Assembly: GCF_014384785.1 (NCBI RefSeq)
Contig: NZ_JACRSU010000005.1
Coordinates: 1-64,000, forward strand
From: Congzhengia minquanensis
Lineage (GTDB): Bacteria; Bacillota; Clostridia; UBA1381; UBA9506
Direction: 5' to 3'
Length of the DNA: 64,000 nucleotides
The notes beneath the pieces were generated by a model. That model ran no database searches and was not told the DNA's origin. It was given only the letters and a program-made list of their open reading frames with translations. Positions 35,885-44,798 of the stretch are shown here, one piece after another. The position numbers and the translations under genes were made by a program. Positions within the stretch are counted from its first letter, which is position 1. Each line of letters opens with the position of its first letter.

Positions 35885-35909
35885 CTATTTTTCCTGTAAC
35901 CATCATTGA
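35832..35909 (+). CDS. possible 25-residue leader ORF
   Basis: ATG with a strong GGGGGAG ribosome site 7-8 bases upstream, encoding 25 residues rich in Phe, Asn and Ser and ending HH. It lies within the inverted repeat of the switch region and before the plus-strand promoter. May be a real micropeptide or chance. Confidence 0.3.
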   Translation: MRRVGINTFVFTNFSALSYFSCNHH

Positions 35910-35934
35910 CAAAATTTTTACGCTGTGCTATAGT
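35906..35934 (+). promoter_or_regulatory. plus-strand promoter in the switch region
   Basis: TTGACA (35906-35911), 17 bases, TATAGT (35929-35934). It reads toward the repressor gene, about 155 bases ahead, through a CCGC..GCGG hairpin near 35970. Confidence 0.7.
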
Positions 35935-36015
35935 AAAGGTGCGAATCAATAAAATAACACTTACCCGCTATCAAAAGCGGTGCGTTTTCGTTTGCTCTTT
36001 GGTGGGTACAGGTAC

Positions 36016-36064
36016 ATTATATAGGATTTCCTAAATAGTGTCAATACATTATTTAGGATTTCCT
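36016..36064 (-). promoter_or_regulatory. early promoter with two repressor operators
   Basis: Minus-strand TTGACA (36039-36044), 17 bases, TATAAT (36016-36021). Two copies of the palindrome AGGATTTCCT lie at 36023-36032, inside the spacer, and at 36055-36064, just before the repressor gene. This fits repressor control of early lytic genes and of the repressor itself. Confidence 0.8.
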
Positions 36065-36089
36065 TAATATTGTGAGAGGTGACTAAATT

Positions 36090-36419
36090 ATGTATGATAA
36101 TTTTGTGAAAATCGTACAAGAAAAAGGACTTACTGCGTATCGAGTTGCTAAAGATACCGGCATATCTCCTACCGTCTTTAGTGATTGGAAAAGTGGGAAA
36201 TCATCTCCCAAAATAGACAAAATAAAAAAAATTGCTGACTATCTGAATGTTTCCGAAGACTACCTTATGGGGAATACAGATAATCCACAGCCAATCGATG
36301 AACAGTTGTCCGGCGTTGACTTTGCCCTTTACGGGGAAGTAAAAGAAATGACAGAAGAAGAAAAACAAGATGTATTAGACTACATCAGATATAAAAAATT
36401 AAAAAAGAAAAACTCTTAA
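36090..36419 (+). CDS. XRE-family phage repressor (CI-like)
   Basis: 109 residues. N-terminal HTH: GLTAYRVAKDTGISPTVFSD then WKSGKSSPKIDKIKKIADYL, then YLMGNTDNPQP and a short C-terminal helical part ending in a Lys-rich tail. It lacks a peptidase domain; derepression is expected through the ImmA-like peptidase next to it. Divergent to the Cro-like gene with AGGATTTCCT operators between. Confidence 0.88.
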   Translation: MYDNFVKIVQEKGLTAYRVAKDTGISPTVFSDWKSGKSSPKIDKIKKIADYLNVSEDYLMGNTDNPQPIDEQLSGVDFALYGEVKEMTEEEKQDVLDYIRYKKLKKKNS

Positions 36420-36447
36420 ACTATTTGTATAATTCGGGGGGATTAAT

Positions 36448-36873
36448 ATGAATTTATATGAGTTATATGAGATTGCGGACGAGAACGCAATCAATGTAGA
36501 TTATTTTCCAATGCGGCAAGCTGTGTCTATATCCATTCCTGATTCTATTGCAATTGATATAGATAAAATTGAAACTTGCCGTGAAGAAAAAGCCGTGCTT
36601 GCCCACGAACTGGGCCACTGCATGACAGGTTCTTTCTACACAATCAGCACAATTGATAACCGGGGGAGAATGGAAGAAAGAGCGAACCGGTGGGCAATAA
36701 AAACACTACTTCCCTTTTCGAAACTGAACGAGGCAGTTGTGAGCGGCATCTACGAAACCTACGACTTAGCCGACTACTTCGAACTTCCCGAATTGTTTAT
36801 AAAAACAGCCTTAAATTATTATTTAAACTGCTGCGGATTAACATTCAATCATAATTCTTTAACAAAAGTATAA
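36448..36873 (+). CDS. ImmA/IrrE-type metallopeptidase
   Basis: 141 residues. The zinc site is HELGH (about 52-56, in KAVLAHELGHCMTG); a later RMEERANRWAIKTLLP gives the third zinc ligand Glu and the helix typical of the family. It probably cleaves the XRE repressor on host damage, as in ICEBs1-type switches. Lies 28 bases after the repressor and 17 before the integrase. Confidence 0.88.
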   Translation: MNLYELYEIADENAINVDYFPMRQAVSISIPDSIAIDIDKIETCREEKAVLAHELGHCMTGSFYTISTIDNRGRMEERANRWAIKTLLPFSKLNEAVVSGIYETYDLADYFELPELFIKTALNYYLNCCGLTFNHNSLTKV

Positions 36874-36889
36874 TTGTAGAGGAATTTTT

Positions 36890-37984
36890 ATGCCGAAATC
36901 AAAATATAAAAAACGTGCAGACGGCAGATATGTCAAACAAATTAAAATTGGATTCCAGGATAACGGCAAACCCAAATATAAAAATATCTATGCAAAAACA
37001 ATTCCCGAGTTGGAAAATAAAATTTCAGAGTTTAAATCACAGCTAAATAAAGGAATTCTTGTTGACGATAAAAACATCACCCTGGGACAATGGGCTCATC
37101 AGTGGCTTTCAACCTATAAAAACGACGCAAGCTATAACACCTACGCCGCTTACGAAGGCTGCATCCGGCGTTATCTGCTGAAAATGCAAATCGCAAATTT
37201 AAAAATATCAAAAATAACGCCCATCCAATTACAGCAAGCCGTTAACCAACTAACAAACAAAGGTTTAACACGCTCAACCGAATTGTTTGTTCTGTGCCTA
37301 CACCAAATCTTTGCTGCTGCCACAGAAAACGATTTAATTTTTAAAGACCCGTCAAAAAGTATCAAAGCACCGAAATTTCACAAAAAGGAAAAACGGGCCC
37401 TAACAGAAGAAGAAAAAAACGCCATAAAAAATGCAGACTACACGCCCAAAGAGCGCGCCTTTGTTATGATTGGATGGCAGGCAGGCCTCCGCCGTGGAGA
37501 AATCCTCGCACTGCGTAAAAGAAATATTGATTTTAAAAAAGGAATCATTCACGTAAAAGATAATTTAATCTTTAAAGAAAATGTATCAGAAATCAATCAT
37601 TACACAAAAACAGACGCCGGTGTCCGAGATGTCCCAATGCCAAAAAGCCTAAGCGACTTCTTGAAAACATATGTCACCTCCTGTGACGACTACCTGTTCA
37701 CCACACAAAACGGCCAAATCGCCACAAAATCCATGCTCCGGCGTATGTTTTCATCCATTCAGAAAAAAACATCATACTATATGAATGACGGAATGAAACC
37801 AACTTTCACCGCACATACGTTAAGACATACTTACGCCACAACACTATACTACGCCGGAATCGATGTCAAAACCGCCCAATACCTGTTGGGCCATAAAAGC
37901 ATCACCGTAACGCTCGACATCTACACACACCTCGAACGTAGTGATGCCGACATAACAGAAAAACTTACATCCGCTTTCCAATAA
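36890..37984 (+). CDS. int: tyrosine recombinase / phage integrase
   Basis: 364 residues. AP2-like arm-binding start (KKRADGRYVKQIKIG), core-binding SAM-like domain (about 65-150), and catalytic domain with Arg in WQAGLRRGEILAL, HTLRHTYAT, LLGHKSI and the nucleophile in TLDIYTHLE. Lys in the beta-hairpin is plausible around KGIIHVKD. It catalyses site-specific integration. It reads towards tRNA-Lys, a common attachment target; five short direct repeats follow the stop codon. Confidence 0.95.
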   Translation: MPKSKYKKRADGRYVKQIKIGFQDNGKPKYKNIYAKTIPELENKISEFKSQLNKGILVDDKNITLGQWAHQWLSTYKNDASYNTYAAYEGCIRRYLLKMQIANLKISKITPIQLQQAVNQLTNKGLTRSTELFVLCLHQIFAAATENDLIFKDPSKSIKAPKFHKKEKRALTEEEKNAIKNADYTPKERAFVMIGWQAGLRRGEILALRKRNIDFKKGIIHVKDNLIFKENVSEINHYTKTDAGVRDVPMPKSLSDFLKTYVTSCDDYLFTTQNGQIATKSMLRRMFSSIQKKTSYYMNDGMKPTFTAHTLRHTYATTLYYAGIDVKTAQYLLGHKSITVTLDIYTHLERSDADITEKLTSAFQ

Positions 37985-38047
37985 TCAGTCAAATATTCAG
38001 TCAAAAAAATCAGTCAAACATATTTATTCAGTCAAAATTCAGTCAAA
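37985..38047 (+). repeat. five TCAGTCAAA direct repeats
   Basis: Copies at 37985, 37997, 38010, 38028 and 38039, with 2-9 bases between. Place and size fit arm-type integrase sites or a decayed coding end. Confidence 0.8.
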
Positions 38048-38078
38048 CACCATTTTTTAACCGAACGACAAAAATAAC

Positions 38079-38111
38079 AAAACCCCGCAAGCCTTACGGC
38101 TGCGGGGTTTT
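38079..38111. terminator. bidirectional terminator between int and tRNA-Lys
   Basis: Stem AAAACCCCGC(A)AGCC/GGCTGCGGGGTTTT around TTAC; A-run on the left and T-run on the right allow use by both convergent genes. Confidence 0.85.
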
Positions 38112-38115
38112 CTGG

Positions 38116-38191
38116 TGGTACACCATCGGGGGCTCGAACCCCGGACACCCTGATTAAGAGTCAGGTGCTCTACCAACTGAGCTAATGGTGC
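38116..38191 (-). tRNA. tRNA-Lys(CTT)
   Basis: 76 bases with CCA encoded. Acceptor GCACCAT/ATGGTGT, D-arm with AGCTCAGTTGGTAGAGC, anticodon loop CTCTTAA (anticodon CTT), T-arm CGGGG-TTCGAGC-CCCCG. Its 3' end faces the integrase, as expected for a tRNA attachment site. Confidence 0.95.
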
Positions 38192-38279
38192 ATATAGATA
38201 AAATTAAACCACTCAACGAGAATTTATTATATCATATTTATTTTAATTTGTAAAGTATTTTTTTCATATTTTTTGAAGA

Positions 38280-38305
38280 AACCGTCCCGCATTTGCGGGA
38301 CGGTT
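38280..38305 (-). terminator. terminator hairpin of 38318-41698
   Basis: Perfect 11-bp stem AACCGTCCCGC/GCGGGACGGTT with a 4-base loop; the T-run is weak on the minus strand. Confidence 0.65.
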
Positions 38306-38317
38306 CTCATTAACTGT

Positions 38318-41300
38318 TTATTTTGTTTTCCATTCAGGCGAAGCAGACGTATATGTCGCCGCACCTTCTATTGGTTTTATGTTGATTAGGTTTCCCCAAA
38401 CCATGACTTTTGCAGTATCGGGTGAAGAGTTATAAGGAACACCAACTACAACGTTTTGCTTTTCATTAATGCTGGTGGTCACAACACCCACAAGCTGGTT
38501 GTCTTGATAAAGCGCTGTGATCACTGTACCTGTAACGGTTTTTCCGAAATCAACCTCAAATGTTGCTTTTGAGGCCGCCGTATCAAGCGTAATTACGTTG
38601 CCTGTACTTTTGGCAAATGTCAGCGCAAACACCCTTACAGTACCGCCGGCGCTGGATTTTTTAGAAATCGTAACCGTGTGTTTTCCTTTTTCCAGATAGA
38701 TTGCCTCTGTCGAAGACAATTTAGTTGTACTGCCTGATGTTCCCGACAATTCATACGTAACATCATCAATGACATAATGAAATACCGTCTGGTTTTCAGG
38801 ATTGGTATAATAAAGACCATAGTTATAATATCCGCTTTCCTCCACTGTTACGTCAAAGGTATATTCCGCACTTCCTTCCACAACAATGTTTCGCAAATCG
38901 GAGTAAATACCAACGGTAAGCTTACCGCCCTGCCCGTCCTGATGAGGGAAATACCATCCGTTGGATAAATTTCTCCAGCTTGAATGGTTCCATGCGGGAA
39001 TAATCGTTTCATTTGTTATATCTGTTGAAATAGGGCCATCCGTGCGCTGCAGTTCCATATTGTGAATCTCGGCAAAATTGCCGTCTAATACATGGATAAT
39101 AAACTCATGCTCTCCTGCATTTAAATAAATAGGATTCGAAAGCCGTTTCAATTTTACCGGCAACGAGTCTCTTATGTTATTCGGATTGGAAGTATCCTGA
39201 TACATTTTTGTGGTAACATCATTACCATCTATCGAAATTGTAAAGGAATTCTGATACATCATTGCATTTGCATACATGGTATAATACCCGCCGTCTGCAA
39301 TGTTCAGCTTAAATTGATATTCTCCGGGACCGGTTATGGTATATACACCGTTATCAGGATCCACCACTGCGGTTCCTCCCAAAATAACGCCGTAATCTAA
39401 TCCAATTGCTGTTCGAATTGATCTTGCAGGCACATCAATTGTCGTACCCTGCGCAACATCATCTGAATGTTCACAAAGCAAAAGCCTAGCAATTCCTACT
39501 CCCGCCGTATTTGACGTAATGGTGATAGTATGCGGCCCCTCTGCAATATCTTTTGCTTCAAAAATTTTTCCAAGCTGGTTTATGGTAACAGTTTGCGGAG
39601 CCTCCTCGTCCACTACATATGTCACAGACGCATTCTGGGGTACAGCGCTTTCTATCATCTTTAAATCCGCCGAATCAAACGCCCCGGATTTAAATTTGAA
39701 CGTAACACTTTCTCCCGCATTCAGGTTAATCATTCTTCCAGAGGTAGAGCCGGTAATAGAAGAAATGGAGGTTCCATTAAATTCTGCAGGCAATGTTGTT
39801 GCATCAATTATATTAGACTCTGTCGAGGGGTCAATTAAAATTTCTTTAAAATAAAATCCGGCAATTTTCGGTGTCGCAGGGTGGTCAAACCGAATTGTTT
39901 GGTTTCCTGCGCCAAGATATACCGACGGCATAGTAAAGATAAGGTCGTCTGCCGTGTTGTTGCTATAGGGCACTGTGCCAATCAGGGTTCCATTTACAGA
40001 ATATTTTAACTGTTCATTAATTTCTTTTATTTCTTCACTGTCTTTTACCGGCCCGCCTGAAGGATAAGTATTCGCAACAATCTTAACACTATACAGCCCC
40101 GGTGTTTTCACATCTAAACTATATTCAATCCATTTTCCGTTGTCTAAGTGCAAACTAATAGGAAAAGTTTCGCGGCGGCTGCTTAACAGCTCGCTGTTAA
40201 AGTCGCCAATTAAGGCGTATCCGGGAGTTGGCATATTCTTCGCCTGGTCGGTGTTATTTAAATGGCCGTCGTCCATGTCAGAGACATTAACGGCGTAATG
40301 AGATGGAATTGAGGTTTTTCCGTTCACAGGCAGATCTACACACATCACGTCGATATAATCAATGTCAATTGCTGCGCCGTTAGAAGCTACAGTCAGTTCA
40401 TATTTTACGTCCTGCTCCAACAGAACTGGCAGTGTGGTAGATTTACCAACTTTAACATATTGCTTCCCTGCTAACAGTTTATCGTTATATGCAAAAACAT
40501 TCTCCATGCTGGATTTATTAATGATTGCTGTTGAAATCGTCCCTGCATAATCCTTTGTTTTATACACATAAAAAATATAATTTCCAGAAACGGGCACCGA
40601 AAATTCAACCACCTTTAAAGCTCCGTCCTCAATGGTTTTTGTAGCGGCGTCTATCTCAATTCTGGTCAAGTTATTGTCAACGTTTACAATTTTGTCGTTA
40701 CTCTCAACAACTTCTTCAAACAAAATATGTTTTACATAGGTGCCAAAACCGTTTGATGTAATTTTTAATGTGTGGGTTCCCTCAGGAATAAAGATTGTCC
40801 CTGGATTATGCCAATGATCAGGTAAATGATCGTTCGTACCGCCATTCGCTTTACACGGAATGGTATCTTCATGTGTATAAATTTCTGTATCATCGAAAAA
40901 TAACGCCATAGAACCGCTTTTATCCTCTGTAGCTTCGGTTGAAACATTATACGCATAATAGTTGGCCAAAATAGACAGGTTGTAATTCCCTGCTTTCGTT
41001 ACGTTTAATGTATAAACGCCGTTGGTGCCGCCATTAAAATGAATTTTTCTTGTTATTGCATAGGGGGCGGAGAGGGTAGCATCTGACAAATCACCCCAAT
41101 AATCATAGCCGGCAATCAAATCATGATTATCACCTGCACACATTTCACCATTAATATGTCCATAATATCCCACGTAGGAATATGTTGTATAGTCCCCGGG
41201 ATATATGGCGCGTTTGCCGCCATTCAGCGTGACATCGGTGCATTTAATATCAATGTAAGGAATTGTTGCAGCAACGCTTGACGTTACGGTCACAGTACAC

Positions 41301-41698
41301 GCGCCGGCATATAAAGCTGCTGATTCAGACTTCCCTGCGACTGCGCCTATTCTGGAATATGTATTTTTATAACCGTCCGATTCAGTTTTCAGATCTCCCA
41401 CGCTGAGAGCAACCGGGTCACCGCCCGTAACTTCTGCAGTCTGTGCAAAATCTGCTTGAATCGCAGTTTTTACAGGACCGGTCTGCCCAACAAAAATTGC
41501 ATAATCTCCTGCGGCAGGAATATCGACGGTAAAGCTTCTTGCAACACCTGCCTCAAATGCAGGTTCTGTGTTTTCAATTCGGATGAAATTATCACTTAAA
41601 TACTTTACATCATATTCGTCAGCCGCAGAAACTTGTGGTATAACCATACTTAAAAATACAATAGAAAATACCAAAACTGTTGATAAAATCTTTTTCAT
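38318..41698 (-). CDS. secreted multi-domain beta-sandwich protein (CBM-like)
   Basis: 1126 residues with a signal peptide (MKKILSTVLVFSIVFLSMV, cleavage near VSAAD). It has at least six repeats of a beta-sandwich unit with the pattern AGDYAIFV, YSVKIVAN, GTHTLKITSNGFGTYVKHIL, HTITITSN. The unit resembles carbohydrate-binding modules of the CBM6/35 class. A C-terminal domain contains NQLVGVVTT and VWGNLINIKP. No SLH, LPXTG or catalytic motif. It is probably a surface glycan-binding or structural protein. The protein at 46432-49407 is a paralogue with the same start (DNGFLRIE) and end domain. Confidence 0.72.
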   Translation of the reverse strand: MKKILSTVLVFSIVFLSMVIPQVSAADEYDVKYLSDNFIRIENTEPAFEAGVARSFTVDIPAAGDYAIFVGQTGPVKTAIQADFAQTAEVTGGDPVALSVGDLKTESDGYKNTYSRIGAVAGKSESAALYAGACTVTVTSSVAATIPYIDIKCTDVTLNGGKRAIYPGDYTTYSYVGYYGHINGEMCAGDNHDLIAGYDYWGDLSDATLSAPYAITRKIHFNGGTNGVYTLNVTKAGNYNLSILANYYAYNVSTEATEDKSGSMALFFDDTEIYTHEDTIPCKANGGTNDHLPDHWHNPGTIFIPEGTHTLKITSNGFGTYVKHILFEEVVESNDKIVNVDNNLTRIEIDAATKTIEDGALKVVEFSVPVSGNYIFYVYKTKDYAGTISTAIINKSSMENVFAYNDKLLAGKQYVKVGKSTTLPVLLEQDVKYELTVASNGAAIDIDYIDVMCVDLPVNGKTSIPSHYAVNVSDMDDGHLNNTDQAKNMPTPGYALIGDFNSELLSSRRETFPISLHLDNGKWIEYSLDVKTPGLYSVKIVANTYPSGGPVKDSEEIKEINEQLKYSVNGTLIGTVPYSNNTADDLIFTMPSVYLGAGNQTIRFDHPATPKIAGFYFKEILIDPSTESNIIDATTLPAEFNGTSISSITGSTSGRMINLNAGESVTFKFKSGAFDSADLKMIESAVPQNASVTYVVDEEAPQTVTINQLGKIFEAKDIAEGPHTITITSNTAGVGIARLLLCEHSDDVAQGTTIDVPARSIRTAIGLDYGVILGGTAVVDPDNGVYTITGPGEYQFKLNIADGGYYTMYANAMMYQNSFTISIDGNDVTTKMYQDTSNPNNIRDSLPVKLKRLSNPIYLNAGEHEFIIHVLDGNFAEIHNMELQRTDGPISTDITNETIIPAWNHSSWRNLSNGWYFPHQDGQGGKLTVGIYSDLRNIVVEGSAEYTFDVTVEESGYYNYGLYYTNPENQTVFHYVIDDVTYELSGTSGSTTKLSSTEAIYLEKGKHTVTISKKSSAGGTVRVFALTFAKSTGNVITLDTAASKATFEVDFGKTVTGTVITALYQDNQLVGVVTTSINEKQNVVVGVPYNSSPDTAKVMVWGNLINIKPIEGAATYTSASPEWKTK

Positions 41699-41847
41699 GG
41701 CTTTCTCTCCTTACATTTAGTAATTTTAAATCATATACCATTGTTTTTTATTATAACATATGTACAAATATAATAAAAGTCTAAAAAAATAAAAATTTAA
41801 TATTTAGCAGTTTCACCAAAACCGAGGTACAAAAATTGTGAAAAATA

Positions 41848-41896
41848 ATTAAAATAAAAAGGGCGTTTTGTAAAACGCAAATTTTACAAAACGCCC
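41848..41896 (-). terminator. terminator of the SASP gene
   Basis: Perfect 15-bp stem (GGGCGTTTTGTAAAA), 6-base loop, then a T-rich run on the minus strand. Confidence 0.9.
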
Positions 41897-41915
41897 CAAA
41901 ACTCTGTTTTTATGC

Positions 41916-42110
41916 TTATTTCATGCTGTTTTCGTAAGCTTCGATCATCTTTTTAACCATCATACCGCCTACAGAACCGGCTTCTCTAGCTGTGATATCG
42001 CCGTTATAGCCCTGTTTTAAGTTAACGCCAACTTCCTGCGCAACCTCCATCTTAAATCTGTCAAGAGCTTCTTTTGCTTCAGGTACAACTGCTTTGTTGT
42101 TGCTTGTCAT
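41916..42110 (-). CDS. alpha/beta-type small acid-soluble spore protein
   Basis: 64 residues, the normal length. It has EVAQEVGVNLKQGYNGDITA, containing the germination-protease site region, and AREAGSVGGMMVKKMIEAYE, the two DNA-binding motifs of the SASP family. In the spore core it coats DNA and changes its shape, giving UV and chemical resistance. The expected regulator is sigma-G. It shows that the host makes spores or has ancestors that did. Confidence 0.95.
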   Translation of the reverse strand: MTSNNKAVVPEAKEALDRFKMEVAQEVGVNLKQGYNGDITAREAGSVGGMMVKKMIEAYENSMK

Positions 42111-42284
42111 AATTAAACACTCCTTTTTTCAAATATTTGCGACAATTTAACTCCTTGTCACAACCTTATTTTGTTCCATATTCACTTGATAATACAAGGA
42201 AAAGTCTGTATATTTTTACAAATTTTAATTGAAAAAAGCGTTCATTATATTTTAAGCAAATACTGCAGTTTTAAACAACAAAAA

Positions 42285-42309
42285 GGCGGTTCTAATTAAC
42301 AGAACCGCC
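42285..42309 (-). terminator. terminator of 42333-44798
   Basis: Perfect 9-bp stem GGCGGTTCT/AGAACCGCC with A-run and T-run on the two sides. Confidence 0.88.
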
Positions 42310-42332
42310 TTTTTTAAACAACTTATTTTTAA

Positions 42333-44798
42333 TTACTGAAACTTAATTACATAATAACTATCCGGAGCGCCTTCACTGATTACCTTAATGAACATTGCTT
42401 TACCGGAAAGACCATCCTCTGTCCAGAGGTTTACAAAGCCTTTTTCACTCCAGTTTACATCAAAGTTCGGCGTGCCTTCAAAGTATTCGTTTTCTCTTGC
42501 ATCGCAGTTTACTGCTAAAGCTTCATAGTCTTTGCTTTCAGGTGTATCAGTTGCTTCGCCGATTGCATACTCAAATTTTATACCGTCATCATCAACCGGT
42601 CCTTTACCCCAGAGACGCATATACTTTTCTGATGAATCAGGTGTTACTGTATATTCTTTTGTTTCCGGCGTAAAGCCTTCAATTTCAAAACCTGATGTTT
42701 CAAAGTAAGAAACCTCTGCTGCAGGAAGAACAATTTCAAATGAATAAATGGTTTCTTCACTTGCTGCATTCGTCAGCTTAATTTTAACTGACGTCACCTT
42801 ACCTCTTTCTAAATCGAAGTAGAACGCATTTTCTTTATTTGCAGATTCAAATGCACCATTATCAATGCTGTATTCGATTTTTACGCCTGCATCAGCATAT
42901 CCTGCAATTACATAATTATCATAACCAATTGATGCTTTAATGTCTTTATATTCTTTCGTATCCGCATCAAAGTCTGCTACTTTAAAGCCATCTGTAAAGA
43001 TTGCATTCAGCTTCGCATCACCTGTGGAAATCGGTGTGTAAACCGCATTAACTGTTGTTGTTGTTGTAATGTCTTCTTTGACATCCCAAGCTCCGGTGAA
43101 TCCTGCTTTAGAAGGTACTTCGGGGAACTCGGATACTGCTACTTTTTCCCCTACATTCTTCGTAATTGTGTTAACCGTCACACCGTCAGCCACAAAAGTT
43201 ACCGTAAACTGTTCTACCGGCTTCGGTGTAGAATTTGGATAGCCAAATACAATATTCATTGCAGGACGGGTATATGTATCGTCTGATACACCAAACTCGC
43301 CGTCTCCTGTCTTTATAAACAATGGAGATGTTGTACCTGTCTGTACTTTTACTGTTGCCGGGTCTACGTCATAGCCTATCGTAAACGTATTCTCGTCAAA
43401 GTCCCCTACTGTCTTGCCTGATACAGGTTTGAATACAAAACAACCAAGCTCCGCTGGTATATCTTCTGCATTTAATCCATCTGCATCAATTGCCTCTCCA
43501 CTGTTCCATACTGTAAACACATAATTTTGACTTAAATCAAAACCCTGTGTCGCTGCAGATGCACCTGTTTCACTTTGCCAGTATGTTGTATAGAATGGTT
43601 TGTCTCCTTCTGCTGCTGCTCTCCATTCCTTCGCTTTCTTGTCATATGCCTGGAGCTCTACTTTTGTGCTGTCGTATTTAATGTAGAACTGACCTGCTGC
43701 TCCTGATTTCGTATTCTCCAACGATATCGTCAGAGGGAATAAACCAGCATATGTCGTTTCATTCCAGTCTTCTTTCGAAAACAACTGTTTACCATCTGCT
43801 TCATTTCCATCACTGTTCTCCGTAGGTCCTGCCGTTATTACATATGCGGGTGCATTCGGGTCTGGCTTGTCTGGTTCATCAGGAATTTTTGTATATACCG
43901 GCCTTACCGTTGCTGCTGCTGTAATATTGGTCTTTACGTCCCATTCTCCTGTGTAACCTTTCTTTTCAGGTACCACTGGAAAATCCGCAACCGCAAGCGT
44001 TTCTCCAACTTTCTTTTCATATGTCTGATATGTAGAACCATCTTCATTTAAGAATGTTACTATGTATTTTGCTACCGGTGTAGAATTTGGATAGCCAAAT
44101 ACAATATTCATTGCAGGACGGGTATATGTATCGTCTGATACACCAAACTCGCCGTCTCCTGTCTTTATAAACAATGGAGATGTTGTACCTGTCTGTACTT
44201 TTACTGTTGCCGGGTCTACGTCATAGCCTATCGTAAACGTATTCTCGTCAAAGTCCCCTACTGTCTTGCCTGATACAGGTTTGAATACAAAACAACCAAG
44301 CTCCGCTGGTATATCTTCTGCATTTAATCCATCTGCATCAATTGCCTCTCCACTGTTCCATACTGTAAACACATAATTTTGACTTAAATCAAAACCCTGT
44401 GTCGCTGCAGATGCACCTGTTTCACTTTGCCAGTATGTTGTATAGAATGGTTTGTCTCCTTCTGCTGCTGCTCTCCATTCCTTCGCTTTCTTGTCATATG
44501 CCTGGAGCTCTACTTTTGTGCTGTCGTATTTAATGTAGAACTGACCTGCTGCTCCTGATTTCGTATTCTCCAACGATATCGTCAGAGGGAATAAACCAGC
44601 ATATGTCGTTTCATTCCAGTCTTCTTTCGAAAACAACTGTTTACCATCTGCTTCATTTCCATCACTGTTCTCCGTAGGTCCTGCCGTTATTACATATGCG
44701 GGTGCGTCTGCACTTGGCTCCGCAGATACAAGATTTAAACTGCACATGGTGCTCAAAATCATCATGAACGCCAATAAAACTGCAAGTTTTTTCTTCAT
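42333..44798 (-). CDS. secreted protein with duplicated cohesin-like domain
   Basis: 821 residues. Signal peptide 1-26 (MKKKLAVLLAFMMILSTMC), then domain A (about 32-245), which resembles cohesin/dockerin-type beta-sandwiches (AGQFYIKYDSTKVELQ, GCFVFKPVSGKTVGDF). A small InlB/MucBP-type beta-grasp repeat follows (VTFLNEDGSTYQTYEKKVGE), then an exact second copy of A, another beta-grasp repeat, and two cadherin-like beta-sandwich domains with TPETKEYTVTPDSS. The two A copies are identical at DNA level over 630 bp. No anchor is seen; it is probably an extracellular or envelope-bound adhesin or scaffold. Confidence 0.72.
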   Translation of the reverse strand: MKKKLAVLLAFMMILSTMCSLNLVSAEPSADAPAYVITAGPTENSDGNEADGKQLFSKEDWNETTYAGLFPLTISLENTKSGAAGQFYIKYDSTKVELQAYDKKAKEWRAAAEGDKPFYTTYWQSETGASAATQGFDLSQNYVFTVWNSGEAIDADGLNAEDIPAELGCFVFKPVSGKTVGDFDENTFTIGYDVDPATVKVQTGTTSPLFIKTGDGEFGVSDDTYTRPAMNIVFGYPNSTPVAKYIVTFLNEDGSTYQTYEKKVGETLAVADFPVVPEKKGYTGEWDVKTNITAAATVRPVYTKIPDEPDKPDPNAPAYVITAGPTENSDGNEADGKQLFSKEDWNETTYAGLFPLTISLENTKSGAAGQFYIKYDSTKVELQAYDKKAKEWRAAAEGDKPFYTTYWQSETGASAATQGFDLSQNYVFTVWNSGEAIDADGLNAEDIPAELGCFVFKPVSGKTVGDFDENTFTIGYDVDPATVKVQTGTTSPLFIKTGDGEFGVSDDTYTRPAMNIVFGYPNSTPKPVEQFTVTFVADGVTVNTITKNVGEKVAVSEFPEVPSKAGFTGAWDVKEDITTTTTVNAVYTPISTGDAKLNAIFTDGFKVADFDADTKEYKDIKASIGYDNYVIAGYADAGVKIEYSIDNGAFESANKENAFYFDLERGKVTSVKIKLTNAASEETIYSFEIVLPAAEVSYFETSGFEIEGFTPETKEYTVTPDSSEKYMRLWGKGPVDDDGIKFEYAIGEATDTPESKDYEALAVNCDARENEYFEGTPNFDVNWSEKGFVNLWTEDGLSGKAMFIKVISEGAPDSYYVIKFQ
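43224..43853 (-). repeat. perfect 630-bp intragenic repeat, copy 1
   Basis: Matches 44076-44705 at an offset of 852 bases (284 codons); I found no mismatch by reading. Confidence 0.93.
44076..44705 (-). repeat. perfect 630-bp intragenic repeat, copy 2
   Basis: Partner of 43224-43853; the linker between the two copies encodes a beta-grasp repeat. The gap 44799-45157 is AT-rich and holds only the leader region of this gene as far as I can see. Confidence 0.93.
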
